From Nannocystis sp. (lineage in GTDB: Bacteria; Myxococcota_A; Polyangia; Nannocystales; Nannocystaceae): a stretch of DNA of 64,000 nucleotides. Under the pieces are notes generated by a model. That model saw only the letters and a program-made list of their open reading frames with translations. It was not told the DNA's origin and did not search any database. The stretch covers positions 496,001-560,000 of the forward strand of contig JADJRG010000029.1 of NCBI GenBank assembly GCA_016712315.1. The letters run 5' to 3'. Position numbers and translations under genes: made by a program. Below are positions 24,848 through 38,600 of the stretch, piece after piece; positions within the stretch are counted from its first letter, which is position 1; each line of letters starts with the position of its first letter.

Positions 24848-26029
24848 GTGGACGCTCCATCGGTCGGATATCGCACGTGGGTCGGGCTGGCAGCGCTGGT
24901 GATCGTGACCGCGGGGCTGTGGGCCGCGCAGGTGGTCGTGTTGCCGTTCTTGCTGGCGATCATGTTGGCGATCATCGCCGCGCCGGGGGTGCTGTGGCTG
25001 GAGCGCCGCCGCTTCCCGTCATGGTTGGCCGTGGGCGGGATGATGCTGCTGGTGATGACCTTGCTCGCGGGGATCGGCACGGTGCTGGCGGCCTCGGCGG
25101 CGGAGTTCACGACGGCGGTCCCGCGCTACAAAGATCGCCTGGATGAGATGTTGCGCGGGCTGCTGGGGTGGGTGACAGATGAGATGGGCTTTGAGGTCTC
25201 GGCGGAGCAGATCTACGGCGGGATCAAGCTCAGCTCGGTGATCGACGCGGTAGGGACCACACTGAACGGGGTGCTGGCGGCGTTGACCAACACGACGTTG
25301 GTGCTGCTGACGGTGATCTTCATCTTGCTCGAGGTCACCGAGCTGCCGCGTAAGGTGCGGGCGATCGCCGACGATCCCGCGCGAGCGCTTGGGCGGGCGC
25401 GCCAGATGATCGTCGAGGTGCAGCGATACCTGGTGATCAAGACCGTGATCTCAGCGGCGACGGGGATCTTGCTCGGGATCTGGACGGCGATGCTGGGGGT
25501 CGATTTCCCGCTCCTGTGGGGTTTTTCGGCGTTCTTGCTCAACTACATCCCGAACATCGGCTCGATCCTGGCTGCAGCGCCGCCGATGCTGGTCGCGCTG
25601 GTGCAGCTCGGTCCGGGCTACATGCTGCTGGTCGGGGGCGGGTATGTGGCCGTGAACTTCGTGCTCGGGAACATGGTCGAGCCGCAGTGGCTCGGCCGAA
25701 AGATGGGGCTGTCGCCCTTGGTGGTCTTCGTCTCGTTGCTCTTTTGGGGGTGGCTGTGGGGGGCGGTCGGCATGTTGTTGTCGGTGCCGCTGACGATGGT
25801 GATCAAGATCTTGTGCGAGCAGAGCGACGGGCTCCGCTGGATCTCGGTGGCGCTGAGCAGCGCGCCAGAGGTCGAGCAGCAGCGGGCTCGGCGCGACGGC
25901 GAGAGGGTGAAGGTGGCGGCGGATGAGGCGGCGAAGGCTGCCTCATGGGCGGCAGAGCAGCTCGGCGCGCAGGCCAGTGACGGGGTGCCGGACGAAGCCT
26001 CGCAGGTCCGCGCGGACCAAGGTCCATAA
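24848..26029 (+). CDS. AI-2E/PerM family membrane transporter
   Basis: A 393-residue protein with about seven membrane helices. The family layout is present: two early helices (LVIVTAGLWAAQVVVLPFLLAIML), a soluble segment from about 90 to 150, then YLVIKTVISAATGILLGIWTAMLGVDFPLLWGFSAFLLNYIPNIGS, quoted in part, with the conserved L-N-Y-I-P-x-I-G-S. NMVEPQWLGRKMGLSPLVVF and a final PLTMVIKILCE follow. Members export autoinducer-2, indole derivatives or sodium; the substrate is unknown. The last 60 residues are a cytoplasmic Ala/Glu/Arg tail. The final 87 bases overlap the convergent peptide-binding protein gene, so the tail may be read through the other gene's coding region. A paralogue is at 48880-50226. 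Confidence 0.85.
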   Translation: MDAPSVGYRTWVGLAALVIVTAGLWAAQVVVLPFLLAIMLAIIAAPGVLWLERRRFPSWLAVGGMMLLVMTLLAGIGTVLAASAAEFTTAVPRYKDRLDEMLRGLLGWVTDEMGFEVSAEQIYGGIKLSSVIDAVGTTLNGVLAALTNTTLVLLTVIFILLEVTELPRKVRAIADDPARALGRARQMIVEVQRYLVIKTVISAATGILLGIWTAMLGVDFPLLWGFSAFLLNYIPNIGSILAAAPPMLVALVQLGPGYMLLVGGGYVAVNFVLGNMVEPQWLGRKMGLSPLVVFVSLLFWGWLWGAVGMLLSVPLTMVIKILCEQSDGLRWISVALSSAPEVEQQRARRDGERVKVAADEAAKAASWAAEQLGAQASDGVPDEASQVRADQGP

Positions 26030-27793
26030 CGAAGGGGTGTCGATGGGGCGGATCGGCAGGTCGTCGCCGAGGATCCGCTCGAGCTCCTCGGCGGCCTCGT
26101 CTCGATCTGGCCCGAGAGGCAGGTTGGCGAAGCGGGCGAAGGCGGCGTCGAAGCGGCGCGAGCAGTAGGCCGTGTAAGAGGCGGGGCTGGCGCAGGTGAA
26201 GGGGGCGAGGAAGCTCATCGGGTCGGGGTAGTCGGCGTCATACCGCAGCGCGTAGAGCTGGGCGCTGAGCTGGCCGCTGAGGATCTTGGCGGTGTAGCCG
26301 TCGTCGGTGATCACGTCGAGATCGATGCCGAGCGGGCGCAGCGACTCGCGGAGGATCGCCGCCTCTTGCTGGGCGGCTGCGCCGGTGGTGGTCGCGTAGC
26401 GGAGGCGGATGCGACGATCACCCAGGTCGGCTCCGGCGAGCAGGGCGCGCGCGAGGGCCTCGTCGCGGGCGGGCAGGGCGAAGGGGTGCAGCGGCGCGCC
26501 GGCGGGGAGCAGGGCGCTGGGGACGAGCTGGGTCGCGGCCTCGCCCCAGGCGTCGTTGCGGACGATCTTGAGGTAACGGGCGACGTCGAAGGCGGCGGCG
26601 ATCGCCTGACGCAGGGCGCGGTGCTCCTCGTCGACGGCGGGATCGGAGCTCTGGCCGATCACGGGATCGTCCATGCGGAAGACCAGGAGCGTGGTCGCGA
26701 GCACGGGCGCTCGGCGGAGGTAGGTGCCCGGAGGTAGGGCGTCCGCGCGCGGCTCACCTGCGCGGATGAGCGCGGTGAAATTCGCCTGTCCAGGCGCGAG
26801 CGCGGCGATCTGGCCGCGCTGAAAGAGGCGGAGCTCGGTCTCGGGGCTGTCAAAGTGCTCAAAGACCAGGTGTTCAAGGGCAGGTGCGAAGGGACAGGGA
26901 GGCGGCGCGCCGGGAGGCGGCGGGTAGGGGCGCTGTCGCGCGGTCCCGGCGCGTCGGAGCGAGGCGGCGCGGGGGGAGGCGCCGCCGGCGCGGTCGAGCT
27001 CGTACGGGCCGCTGCCGACGGGGTGCAGGGCCCACGGCGGGTGGGCGTCGTCGCGGCCGTCGTAGTAGCGCACGCACTCGGGGGGGACGATCGCGAGCTG
27101 CGGACTGCCGAGGATCGCCAAAAATTCCGGCTGCTGTCGGGTGAGGCGGAGGGTGAGGGTGGCGGCGTCGACGACGTGGATCCCCTCAGGGCGGGGCGGG
27201 CGCTCGGCGGGTGGGAGGTCGCGCCAGGCGTCGAGGCCGACGATCCTGCCGGCGAGCAGATCATAGGCGCCAGGCAGACCAGGCTCAGCGTGGCGGAGCA
27301 GGGAGTCCGCGAGGTCGGCGGCGATGACGGAGCGGCCGGCACGGGCGCCCTCGGGCGCGTCGAGGCAGGGATCGGGGGCGAAGCGCGGGCCGCTGTCGCC
27401 GCTGCGCAGGGTGAGGGTGAGGGTGAGGCCGTCGTCGGTGGGCTGCGGTAGCGCCTCGAGCAGGCCAGGCGTGAGCTTGGGCGGGTCCGCGTACGGATCC
27501 CAGTCGACGATGGTGTCGAAGATCTGACCGGTGATCCGTCGGCTCACCGCGTCGACTGCGCGCGCAGGATCAAGGGTGACGATCGGGGTCTCGAGGGGGA
27601 GGCGGATCACTTCATCGGCGGTGTGCGCGGATGGCGTCGCAGCCCGATCGGGCGGCGGCGGCGGCGCCCCGCAGGCGGTGAGGGCGAGGTAGAGGGCGAT
27701 GCAGCCCGCAGCGGCGCTGATCTGGAGGGCGAGGGGGCGAGGCGGCGCGGAGGGGCGGGTGCGGCGCAGCAGCGCGCATCGCGGCGGCTTCAT
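25943..27793 (-). CDS. Peptide/nickel-type ABC transporter substrate-binding lipoprotein (family 5)
   Basis: A 616-residue solute-binding lipoprotein. ATG 27793 gives a basic N-terminus, a hydrophobic stretch and a good lipobox, LALTAC, with Cys41 as lipid site. The mature start EVIRLPLETPIVTLDPARAVD is characteristic of DppA/OppA-like proteins. Further blocks are LTLTLRSGDSGPRF, VVDAATLTLRLTRQQPEFL and a C-terminal LYALRYDADYPDPMSFLAPF. The closing ADLRGFVRHPVTGL is usual for the family. Three proline-rich linkers are longer than normal. No permease or ATPase genes are adjacent, so partners are elsewhere. Its 3' end overlaps the AI-2E gene by 87 bases. The frame continues far upstream into dnaE, but this extension is antisense and was excluded. 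Confidence 0.85.
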   Translation of the reverse strand: MKPPRCALLRRTRPSAPPRPLALQISAAAGCIALYLALTACGAPPPPPDRAATPSAHTADEVIRLPLETPIVTLDPARAVDAVSRRITGQIFDTIVDWDPYADPPKLTPGLLEALPQPTDDGLTLTLTLRSGDSGPRFAPDPCLDAPEGARAGRSVIAADLADSLLRHAEPGLPGAYDLLAGRIVGLDAWRDLPPAERPPRPEGIHVVDAATLTLRLTRQQPEFLAILGSPQLAIVPPECVRYYDGRDDAHPPWALHPVGSGPYELDRAGGASPRAASLRRAGTARQRPYPPPPGAPPPCPFAPALEHLVFEHFDSPETELRLFQRGQIAALAPGQANFTALIRAGEPRADALPPGTYLRRAPVLATTLLVFRMDDPVIGQSSDPAVDEEHRALRQAIAAAFDVARYLKIVRNDAWGEAATQLVPSALLPAGAPLHPFALPARDEALARALLAGADLGDRRIRLRYATTTGAAAQQEAAILRESLRPLGIDLDVITDDGYTAKILSGQLSAQLYALRYDADYPDPMSFLAPFTCASPASYTAYCSRRFDAAFARFANLPLGPDRDEAAEELERILGDDLPIRPIDTPSLWTLVRADLRGFVRHPVTGLRAELLCRP

Positions 27794-27797
27794 CGGG

Positions 27798-27803
27798 TAG
27801 TCT
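27798..27803 (+). promoter_or_regulatory. Candidate -10 element TAGTCT for dnaE
   Basis: TAGTCT lies 8 bases before the dnaE ATG at 27812. There is no ribosome-binding site in the interval, as expected for leaderless initiation. Confidence 0.4.
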
Positions 27804-27811
27804 GCCGCGCT

Positions 27812-31456
<3,645 letters not shown>

Positions 31457-31465
31457 GGCTCATGT

Positions 31466-31491
31466 CCCACCGGCCCGCCCGGGATGGCCGG
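31466..31491. terminator. Hairpin between dnaE and the convergent TPR gene
   Basis: CACCGGCC (31466-31473) pairs perfectly with GGCCGGTG (31484-31491) across ten bases. No T-run follows, so termination by this alone is uncertain. Confidence 0.4.
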
Positions 31492-31534
31492 TGATCTCCT
31501 CCATGGAGCGTCCGCTCTTGGCGTGCGGATCCGC

Positions 31535-32827
31535 TCAGGAGTGCATGCGCTTGCGGCGGCGACGGCGGGATCCCTTCGCGGGATCCTCGATCTCCTCCTC
31601 GATCGGCTCGACCGGCTCCTCTGGCGGGGTCCCGGTCGGCCCGAGCCCGAGCTCTCCGCGGCGCTCGTCGTCGAGTTGGAGGAAGGCGGCGAGCTCCTCG
31701 AGGACGGCGAGCCGCAGCTCTTCGTCGAATTGGTCGGGGCTGCGGGCGAGCCTGAGGATGTTGCGCCGGTAGACGGCGATCCCGGTGAGGATCGGGGCGC
31801 TCGTCGGGTCGGCGCCGCGGCTCACGAGCGAGAGCGCGGTCACCCGGGAGTCGAGGCCCTCGAGGATCAGCTCCATCGATGGCAGCTCATGCACGAGCAC
31901 GACCAGCGCAGAGCGCCGCTGGCTGAGCTCACGGATCGCCGGATCCGCGGCCTCAGCGAGCACTTGAACGACCTTGCGGTGGATGTGCGCGGGCGGCGGT
32001 AGCCACTTGGGCGGGCTGAGCTGGGTGTCGAGGCGGTAGACACGGAGCGAGGCGTGACACGAGGCGCGGGGATCACCGTGCAGGTGCTCCGCCTCGCTGA
32101 GGATGTGCCAAGCGTCGGCGTTGTTGGGGAAGCGCTCCACGAGCGCGCGCAGCAGCGGCAGCGCCTCTTGCGGCAACGCGACGTCGAGCCAGAGGCGGCT
32201 GAGGCGGAGCGCGAGGTGAATCAGGCGGTGGACTTGGCCTTCACGATCCTTCTCGTCGAGGGGCTCGCCGTCTTCGTCCTCTTCCAACTCGGTGAGCGGC
32301 CCGCGCTCGCCGTCGCCTTTGCCGGGGGAGACGCCGCCGCGGGCGGTCGCCTCGATCAGGGGGTGGGCGGCGATCGTCGCGAGGCGGTTGCGCGCGTCCT
32401 CGGTCCGATCGAGGGAGATCTGACACTCTGCCGCGAGGAGCGAGAGATCGAGGGCGTCGAAGGAGCCGAGGCCCTCGAGCTCGAGGGCCTCGTCGCAGAG
32501 GCGGAGCGAGCGCTCTGGGTCGCCGAGGTCAAAGAGGGCGACCTGGGCTGCGGCGAGGTAGGGCTCTAGGTAGTCTGGATCGAGCTCAATCGCGGCTTCG
32601 TACCAGCGCAGGCTCTCCAGCGGGGTGCCTTCAGCCAGGGCGATCGCGCCCAGCAAGACCGCAGCGTCGGGGGCGTCAGGGCGCAATTCCTGCGCGTGAC
32701 AGGCAGACTGACGCGCGGCCTCCAGTTCCGCCCGCTCAAGGAGGGACCAACCGCGGTCGAGGTGCGCTGCGTAGCGGCTGGTCTCGCCATAGCCGGAGTC
32801 ATCGAGCTCGCTGTCTTCGCTCGCCAT
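31535..32827 (-). CDS. TPR protein with a degenerate minizincin-like metallopeptidase domain
   Basis: A 430-residue cytoplasmic-looking protein without a signal peptide. The N-terminal 150 residues are TPR helices (LRWYEAAIELDPDYLEPYLAAAQV). A charged acidic linker follows (LTELEEDEDGEPLDEKD). Residues of about 200-270 again look like TPRs. From about 290 the sequence resembles the small zinc metallopeptidase family PF06262: VLVHELPSMELILEGLDSR, an ILTGIAVYRRNILRLARS block, and finally a position where HExxHxxGLDDE is expected. Here that motif reads VLEELAAFLQLDDE. The glutamate and the trailing aspartates remain, but both zinc histidines are gone, so catalysis is unlikely. The C-terminus is a basic RRRRRKR tail. 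The family match is by eye. Confidence 0.6.
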   Translation of the reverse strand: MASEDSELDDSGYGETSRYAAHLDRGWSLLERAELEAARQSACHAQELRPDAPDAAVLLGAIALAEGTPLESLRWYEAAIELDPDYLEPYLAAAQVALFDLGDPERSLRLCDEALELEGLGSFDALDLSLLAAECQISLDRTEDARNRLATIAAHPLIEATARGGVSPGKGDGERGPLTELEEDEDGEPLDEKDREGQVHRLIHLALRLSRLWLDVALPQEALPLLRALVERFPNNADAWHILSEAEHLHGDPRASCHASLRVYRLDTQLSPPKWLPPPAHIHRKVVQVLAEAADPAIRELSQRRSALVVLVHELPSMELILEGLDSRVTALSLVSRGADPTSAPILTGIAVYRRNILRLARSPDQFDEELRLAVLEELAAFLQLDDERRGELGLGPTGTPPEEPVEPIEEEIEDPAKGSRRRRRKRMHS

Positions 32828-32941
32828 TGCGGCCGTGTATAGCACGTCGCTCTGGTGCAAGGTGAGGGGCTCCTAGAGGGGTGTTGGCGGGCGATTCTTC
32901 GCGCCGAGGTGATGGTCGCTTCGGCTCGCGAGAGCGATTCG

Positions 32942-32971
32942 TTGTCGCTGCAGCGAGGACGTGCGTATGGT
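32942..32971 (+). promoter_or_regulatory. Candidate promoter TTGTCG-18-TATGGT
   Basis: TTGTCG at 32942-32947 and TATGGT at 32966-32971 are 18 bases apart. The -10 element ends 9 bases before the ATG at 32981. Confidence 0.4.
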
Positions 32972-32980
32972 TGTCGCCGC

Positions 32981-34699
32981 ATGATCGACCAGAGGCGGCT
33001 TCCCTCGCTCTTCGTCGCGGCGGGGCTCGTGGTGACGCTCGGTGGCGCGTGTCGCTCGACGCCATCGGGAGGGACGCCGCCGCGTGCTGCGCTGGCGCCT
33101 GAGCGGATCGATCCAGAGTTTCAGCGGGATTGGGAGGCGGTGCGGGCGGCTCAGCGCGCTGATCCCGAGGGCGCCGAGGTGGTCGCTTCCGTCGATCGCC
33201 TCCTCGCCCGTGACCCGCCGCTCGCGCTGCGCGTCGCGGCGATCCACGCCAAGGTCGAGCTGGCGGCGCGCCAAGGCGATGACGCTGCGTCGATGCGCTG
33301 GGCAGACGAGGCGATCTCAGCGGTCAGCGCGGCAGGCGGCCCTGAGAGGGCGTTGGGGCGCGCAGAGATGGCGTTGTGGCGGGATCTTCTGCGGCTTGAG
33401 GCGCTCGCGCACGCGCGCAGCGGCGCGCCGAAGGCCGCGCTCCTCAGGCTCGCGGCGCTGGAGATGATCGGGGGGATCGACGAGACGACGCTGTGGGGCG
33501 CTCGCGCGCTGGCCTATGAGCGAGCAGAGGAGCTGGGGGAGGCCTTGGTCGCTTATGCGCGATGGCGCGCGGGACTGCCGGCGGGACAGATCGAGGCGCT
33601 TTTTGCCGAAGAGCGGCTGCGAGCGCTCGCGGGGGCTGTCTCCCGGGAGGAGCGAGTGCAGCGCGCTGGTGGGCTTGATGGGGCTGTGGCGGCCTGCCTA
33701 CGTGGTGAAGTCGGGCAAGACGGGCCGGCGTGGTTGCTCGCCTGCGGCGTGGGGAGCGGACGAAGGGTAGGGATCCTGTTGCCGCGTAGCGGTAGGTTGG
33801 CGGCGCTGGCGGACCTCCACCTCGCGGCGGCAGTCGCTGCGGTGCGCGTGCTTGCCGATCGCGGCAATGCGGGCGATGTCGAGGTGCTGTGGGTCGACAG
33901 CGGATCGACCCCTGAGGCGGTCCAAGCGGCCGCAGATTCGTTGCGCCGGCGCGGCGTGGATGTCGTCGTCGGCCCCGTGGGCGCCGGCAACATCGGTGCC
34001 GCGGCGAAGGTGCTCGGCGGCGCTCTGATCGTAATCCCTGGGGAGTCGATGGAGGGAGCGGTCGGCGTCGCCCCTTCTTTGGAGGCCAGGTGCGCGGCGA
34101 TGGTCGCGCATGCGCGCGCGCAGCGGGTGAACGGCTTGGTCGTCTTCGCGCCGGATAATGCGTACGGCAAACGCGCGGCCAGGGCGGTCGCGCGCGCGGC
34201 TGAGGGGCAGGGGGTGACTATCGTGAGCCGGCGTGACTACCCAGAGGCGACGACGAGCTTCGCGCCAGTGGTCCAGCCGGTGTTGGCGACGATCCGGCAA
34301 GGCGCTGGGATCGTCGTGCTCGATCGTGTCGATCGGATGGAATTGCTGCTCCGGCAACTCGCGCGCGACGGTGTTGCCGCTGCCGGAACCGGCAAAGCGT
34401 TGGTGATGGGCACAGGCGAGTCGCTGGAGGGGCGCTCGATAGGCCCTGGCCATGAGCCGCTGGAGGGGGTTTGGATGGCGCCGGCGGCGTGGGCGGGGAG
34501 CGACTCGGCCGAGTTCTCGCGGGCCTACCAAGCGCAGGAGGGGCAGGAGCCGGGGGACCAGGCGCTGTTGGTCTGGTGGGCGTTGGTCGAGGCGTGGAGC
34601 GCTCAGACTCCGAGGGCTGCCGCGGCCTCGCTGATCAGGATACAAGGAGGCCGCGTTGTCCCGCCCGAGAGCCAGATCATGGTCCAACCACGAGGTTGA
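32981..34699 (+). CDS. Periplasmic-binding lipoprotein, LivJ/LpoA-like (possible penicillin-binding protein activator)
   Basis: A 572-residue lipoprotein, lipobox VVTLGGACRS with Cys24. Residues of about 30-250 are helical, TPR-like, as in LpoA. Residues of about 260-560 form a type I periplasmic-binding fold: VGILLPRSGRLAALADLHLAAAV, DVEVLWVDSGSTPEAV, VDVVVGPVGAGNI, NGLVVFAPDNAYGKRAA and a DYPEATTSFAPVV strand-helix. LivJ-type domains bind branched-chain amino acids in transporters, while LpoA uses the fold to activate PBP1a. The TPR-plus-LivJ order favours the LpoA-like reading, though no peptidoglycan gene is near. The next gene overlaps the 3' end by 44 bases. Confidence 0.72.
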   Translation: MIDQRRLPSLFVAAGLVVTLGGACRSTPSGGTPPRAALAPERIDPEFQRDWEAVRAAQRADPEGAEVVASVDRLLARDPPLALRVAAIHAKVELAARQGDDAASMRWADEAISAVSAAGGPERALGRAEMALWRDLLRLEALAHARSGAPKAALLRLAALEMIGGIDETTLWGARALAYERAEELGEALVAYARWRAGLPAGQIEALFAEERLRALAGAVSREERVQRAGGLDGAVAACLRGEVGQDGPAWLLACGVGSGRRVGILLPRSGRLAALADLHLAAAVAAVRVLADRGNAGDVEVLWVDSGSTPEAVQAAADSLRRRGVDVVVGPVGAGNIGAAAKVLGGALIVIPGESMEGAVGVAPSLEARCAAMVAHARAQRVNGLVVFAPDNAYGKRAARAVARAAEGQGVTIVSRRDYPEATTSFAPVVQPVLATIRQGAGIVVLDRVDRMELLLRQLARDGVAAAGTGKALVMGTGESLEGRSIGPGHEPLEGVWMAPAAWAGSDSAEFSRAYQAQEGQEPGDQALLVWWALVEAWSAQTPRAAAASLIRIQGGRVVPPESQIMVQPRG

Positions 34700-35471
34700 G
34701 CGTCCGCGTCCGAGTGGGCGTGACCTCGATCCATCCTCCTACTTGGTGCCGGGCGAGCGCGCGGTCCTCGAGCTGTTGTCGGCGGCGCCACAGAGGATCC
34801 GTCAACTCTTACTCCAGGACGGCCGGGCCGCGCCCGCGGTCGAGGCCGCGGCTGCTGCGGCAGGGGTGCCGCTCCGCAGGGTCAGCGCGGATGAGTTAGC
34901 CATCCACCTGCCGCCGACGATGACGCGAGGGATGGTCGCGGTCGCGCAGCCTCCACCCGTGCTCGATGTCGAGGATCTACTGGCGATGGTCGCACCCGAG
35001 CAGGCGGCGGTGATCGTCGCGATGGACGGGATCCAAGACCCTCACAACCTCGGGGCGATCCTCCGCTCGGCTGAGTTCTTTGGGGCGATCGGGGCCTTGT
35101 GGCCTCGGGATCGAGCCGCCGATCTCTCGGCGACGGTGGTGCGCAGCTCGGCTGGCGCGAGCGAGCGCTTGCCGTTGGCGCGCGTGACCAACTTCGCGCG
35201 GGCCCTCGGCGCGTGTAAAGAGGCCGGCTTCTGGGTGCTCGGTACTGTCGTGGATGGTGGCGTGCCGCTCAAGGACCTGATCGCGAAGGACCTGCCTGAG
35301 CGCCTGGTCGTGGTCCTTGGTTCCGAAGAGAACGGCCTCCGGCGGCTTACGCGCGACACTTGCGACTTCCTCGCGACGATCCCCCGACACGGGCGAATTG
35401 GATCGCTCAATGTTTCTGCTGCATCCGCGATCACACTATCGGCGGTCTGCATGGGGACGAAAGAGCGCTGA
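34656..35471 (+). CDS. rlmB: SpoU-family rRNA 2'-O-ribose methyltransferase (RlmB-like)
   Basis: A 271-residue SPOUT methyltransferase. An N-terminal L30e-like substrate domain (YLVPGERAVLELLSAAPQRIRQLLL) precedes the knotted catalytic domain with DGIQDPHNLGAILRSAEFFGA, VVVLGSEENGLRRLTRDTCD and IGSLNVSAASAITLS. These are motifs 1, 2 and 3, with the catalytic Asn and Arg in motif 1. RlmB methylates G2251 of 23S rRNA; TrmH or other SpoU targets cannot be excluded. The TTG start is decided by a perfect AAGGAGG at 34644-34650, five bases away. This lies inside the upstream lipoprotein gene, so the two overlap by 44 bases. Confidence 0.87.
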   Translation: MSRPRARSWSNHEVERPRPSGRDLDPSSYLVPGERAVLELLSAAPQRIRQLLLQDGRAAPAVEAAAAAAGVPLRRVSADELAIHLPPTMTRGMVAVAQPPPVLDVEDLLAMVAPEQAAVIVAMDGIQDPHNLGAILRSAEFFGAIGALWPRDRAADLSATVVRSSAGASERLPLARVTNFARALGACKEAGFWVLGTVVDGGVPLKDLIAKDLPERLVVVLGSEENGLRRLTRDTCDFLATIPRHGRIGSLNVSAASAITLSAVCMGTKER

Positions 35472-35633
35472 CGCACGCCCGCGTGGGCGATCTCTGGTAT
35501 CTGCGAAAAATCCGGCCGCCGGCGTCACTGCGACCTGGACTCAAACACCAATCTTGGCGACCATCTACGTCTCCAGGCCAGCTGTTCCAAAGGGGGGGTG
35601 TTGGTCCTGGGGTGCCGCTCCCCCGAGGCTCCT

Positions 35634-38600
35634 ATGTCCGAACTTCGCTCCGCTCTCTTTCAGTTTTTGCGTGCCCTTGATGATCCTGCGCGACGCTCGG
35701 AGCTCGAGCGATCGCTAGGTGACCTCGACTTGGTGACCGCTCGCGCTGACGCCAAGAAAGACCCCGGCTCGCTCGACGCCGCGGCCGCCGTGCTCGCGCG
35801 GATGATCGTCGATGACTCGAGCGTCGACGAGGTCGTCGACGCGGCGAAAATGGCCGCGCAGCGGGCCCCCCGGAACGACTCCGGGAACGACATCGCACTC
35901 CTCGCGGGCATGGTCGTCTGGCGCCTCGGGAAGCAGACCGAGCTGGCGGAGCCGTTCTTCCGCCGGATCCGCCGCGCCGATCCGGCCAGCCCTGACGTGC
36001 TGGCGTTCTACCGCGAGGTCTTCGCCGCCGACACTGACGCGAGCCAGCTCGTGCAAGTGTTGGTGCAGGCCCGCCGGTCGCTCAAGAAGGACGAGTCCGA
36101 GCGCCGCTTCGCGCTCGCCGAGGAGATGGCGAGCCTCGCAGAGAAGCAGCTCGGCAGCGTGGATCGGGCAATCGAGGTCTGGCGCTCCGTGCTGCGCGAG
36201 GACGGCTACGACGCCCGCGCGACCAAGGCGCTCGAGCGGCTCTACCGCGAGGGCCAGAAGTGGACCGCGCTCGTCGAGCTGCTCAAGGAAGAGTTCGAGC
36301 GGGTCCCCGATGACGCAGAGCACCGCGAGCTGCGGATCAACAAGCTGCTCGAGATCGCCGAGCTGTACCGCGATCAGCTCCGCCTCGACGCGATGGCGTT
36401 GGCGACGCTGCAGCGGATCCTCGACATCGACCCGCGCCACGCGGCGACGATCCAGGCGCTCGCGGACACTTACGGGAACGCGGGCCGCTGGAACGATCTG
36501 CTCGCGGTCTACACGCGCCTGATGGAGGCGGCGAAGGCCGACGGAGATCAACCGCGGCAGGTCGACTTCCTCGTCAAGATCGCCGGCCTCTGGATCGATC
36601 ACCTCAACGCGCCGCAGCGCGGCCTCGAGCCGCTGAATGAGGTCCTCGCGGTCGACCCGGCGGAGCCGGTCGCGCGCGCCCTCATCGCGAAGATCTACGA
36701 GCAGAGCGGCGACTGGCGTGGCCTGATCGCGCTCAAGCGCGAGCAGATCGCGGCCTGCGGCCCTGAGGCGCAGGTGGAGCTGCGCATCGACATCGCCGTG
36801 CTCACTGAGGAGCGGTTGAACGAGCGCGCTGAGGCGGTCGGGGTGTGGCTCGAGATCCTCGAGTTACACGGCGAGATCGCGGCCGCCCTCGACGCGCTGG
36901 GTCGGATCTATGAGGACGAGCAGCGCTGGGCAGACGCCGCGGCGATCCGTCACCGCCAGGTCGCGGCGAGCACCGATCCTAGCCGCGCGGTCGCCCTCCT
37001 CCACCACCTCGCGGAGCTGTACCTCGGCGTGATCAACGACGAGGAGCGGGCGCTCCAAGCGTGGCACGAGATCCTTAAGATCGCCCCGAACAACGAGTCA
37101 GCGCTGCAGTCGCTGCGCGACACCTACACCCTCAGCGAGCGCTGGGATGACCTGGTGGCGCTCTATGAGTCGCAAGGTCGCCTCGCCGACGTCCTCGAGA
37201 TCCTGTACGCCGCGGCGGAGTCGATCCAAGGCGACCGGCAGATCGCGCTCTTCCGCAAGATCGTGACGCTCAGCCGTGATCGCCTCACGCAGCCCGAGCG
37301 CGGGCTCCGGGCGCTTGAGCGGCTGCTCGAGCTGCAGCCCGACAACCAGCAGGTTGCGCGCGAGCTCCTGCCGATCTACCGCGAGCAGGGCAAGTGGCAG
37401 CTCCTGATCAGCACGTATGAGATCCTGCTCGCAGCCGCCGACAACGACGATGACCGCCTCGAGCTGATCGCGGGGATCCGCGACGTGGCGCTGCATAACC
37501 TCGGCTCTGCCTCGCTGGCGCTCGAGTGGGCGGCGAAGGCCTACGCGCTGCGCCCGTCGGATGAGATCCTGCGCGCGGGCCTCGAGAGCGCCGCTGAACG
37601 GGCGCAGGAGTGGAGCGAGCTGATTCGCTCGTTTGAGGCGCGGATCGGCAGCCCTGAGTGCGATGACGCGGAGCGGCTCGAGATCCTCGATAAGCTGGGC
37701 ATGATCGCCCGTGAGCGCCTCGCCGATGACGCGCTCGCGCAGCGCTTCTTGCGGCACCTCGTCGATCTCGATCCGAGCAACCAAGCGGCGCTCAGCGAGC
37801 TGGAGGCGATCTACGACGCGGGCCGCAACTGGGGCGGGCTCGTCGACGTGCTCAAGAAGCGCCTCGCGCGGGCTGAAGAGCGCGACGTCCGGCTGCCGCT
37901 GCTGCGCCGCCTCGCGGAGCTGCAGGAGCAGCAGCTCGGAGACCTCGACGGCGCGGTCGAGACGCTCGAGCAGATCCGTCAGCTCTCGCCAGCGGAGATC
38001 GAGGTGATCGACAGCCTCGCGCGGCTGCACCGCGGGCGCGGCGCCTGGAGTGACCTGGCGTCGATCCTCCAGCGCAGGCTCGAGCTGATGGACGGATCGC
38101 CGGAGCAGGTGAACGTCCTCTTCGAGCTGTCACAGATCCAGGCGACGCGCCTCCGCGACTCACACGCGGCGGTCGGTGGCTTCATGACGATCCTGGATCT
38201 GGATCCCGATCACTTGCCGACGATCGACGCGCTCGAGGCGCTGCGCCGCTTTGATCCCGGCTGCTCGTTGCTGGTGATGCGCGGGCTCCTGCCGTATTAC
38301 CGCAGCATCGGCGATCGCGGTCGCGAGGCTGACGCGCTCGAGGTGATCATCGCGGCAGAGGCGGAGATCGGCGCGCGGCGGACGATGCTCCAGGACCTAG
38401 CGTCGCTCTACGATCAAGAGGAGCGCAAGGCTGACGCGCAGCGGGTGCGGCTGGAGTTGTTCGCGCTCGAGCCGCCGGACGCGGCGGCGCGGCAGGCGAT
38501 GTTGATCGCGGCGCGGGAGCTCGGTCAGCTTGATCTTCTGGCGCGGGCCTATGAGCAGGCCGTGGCGCTGCTCTCCGACCGGATCAACCGGGCCGAGCTC

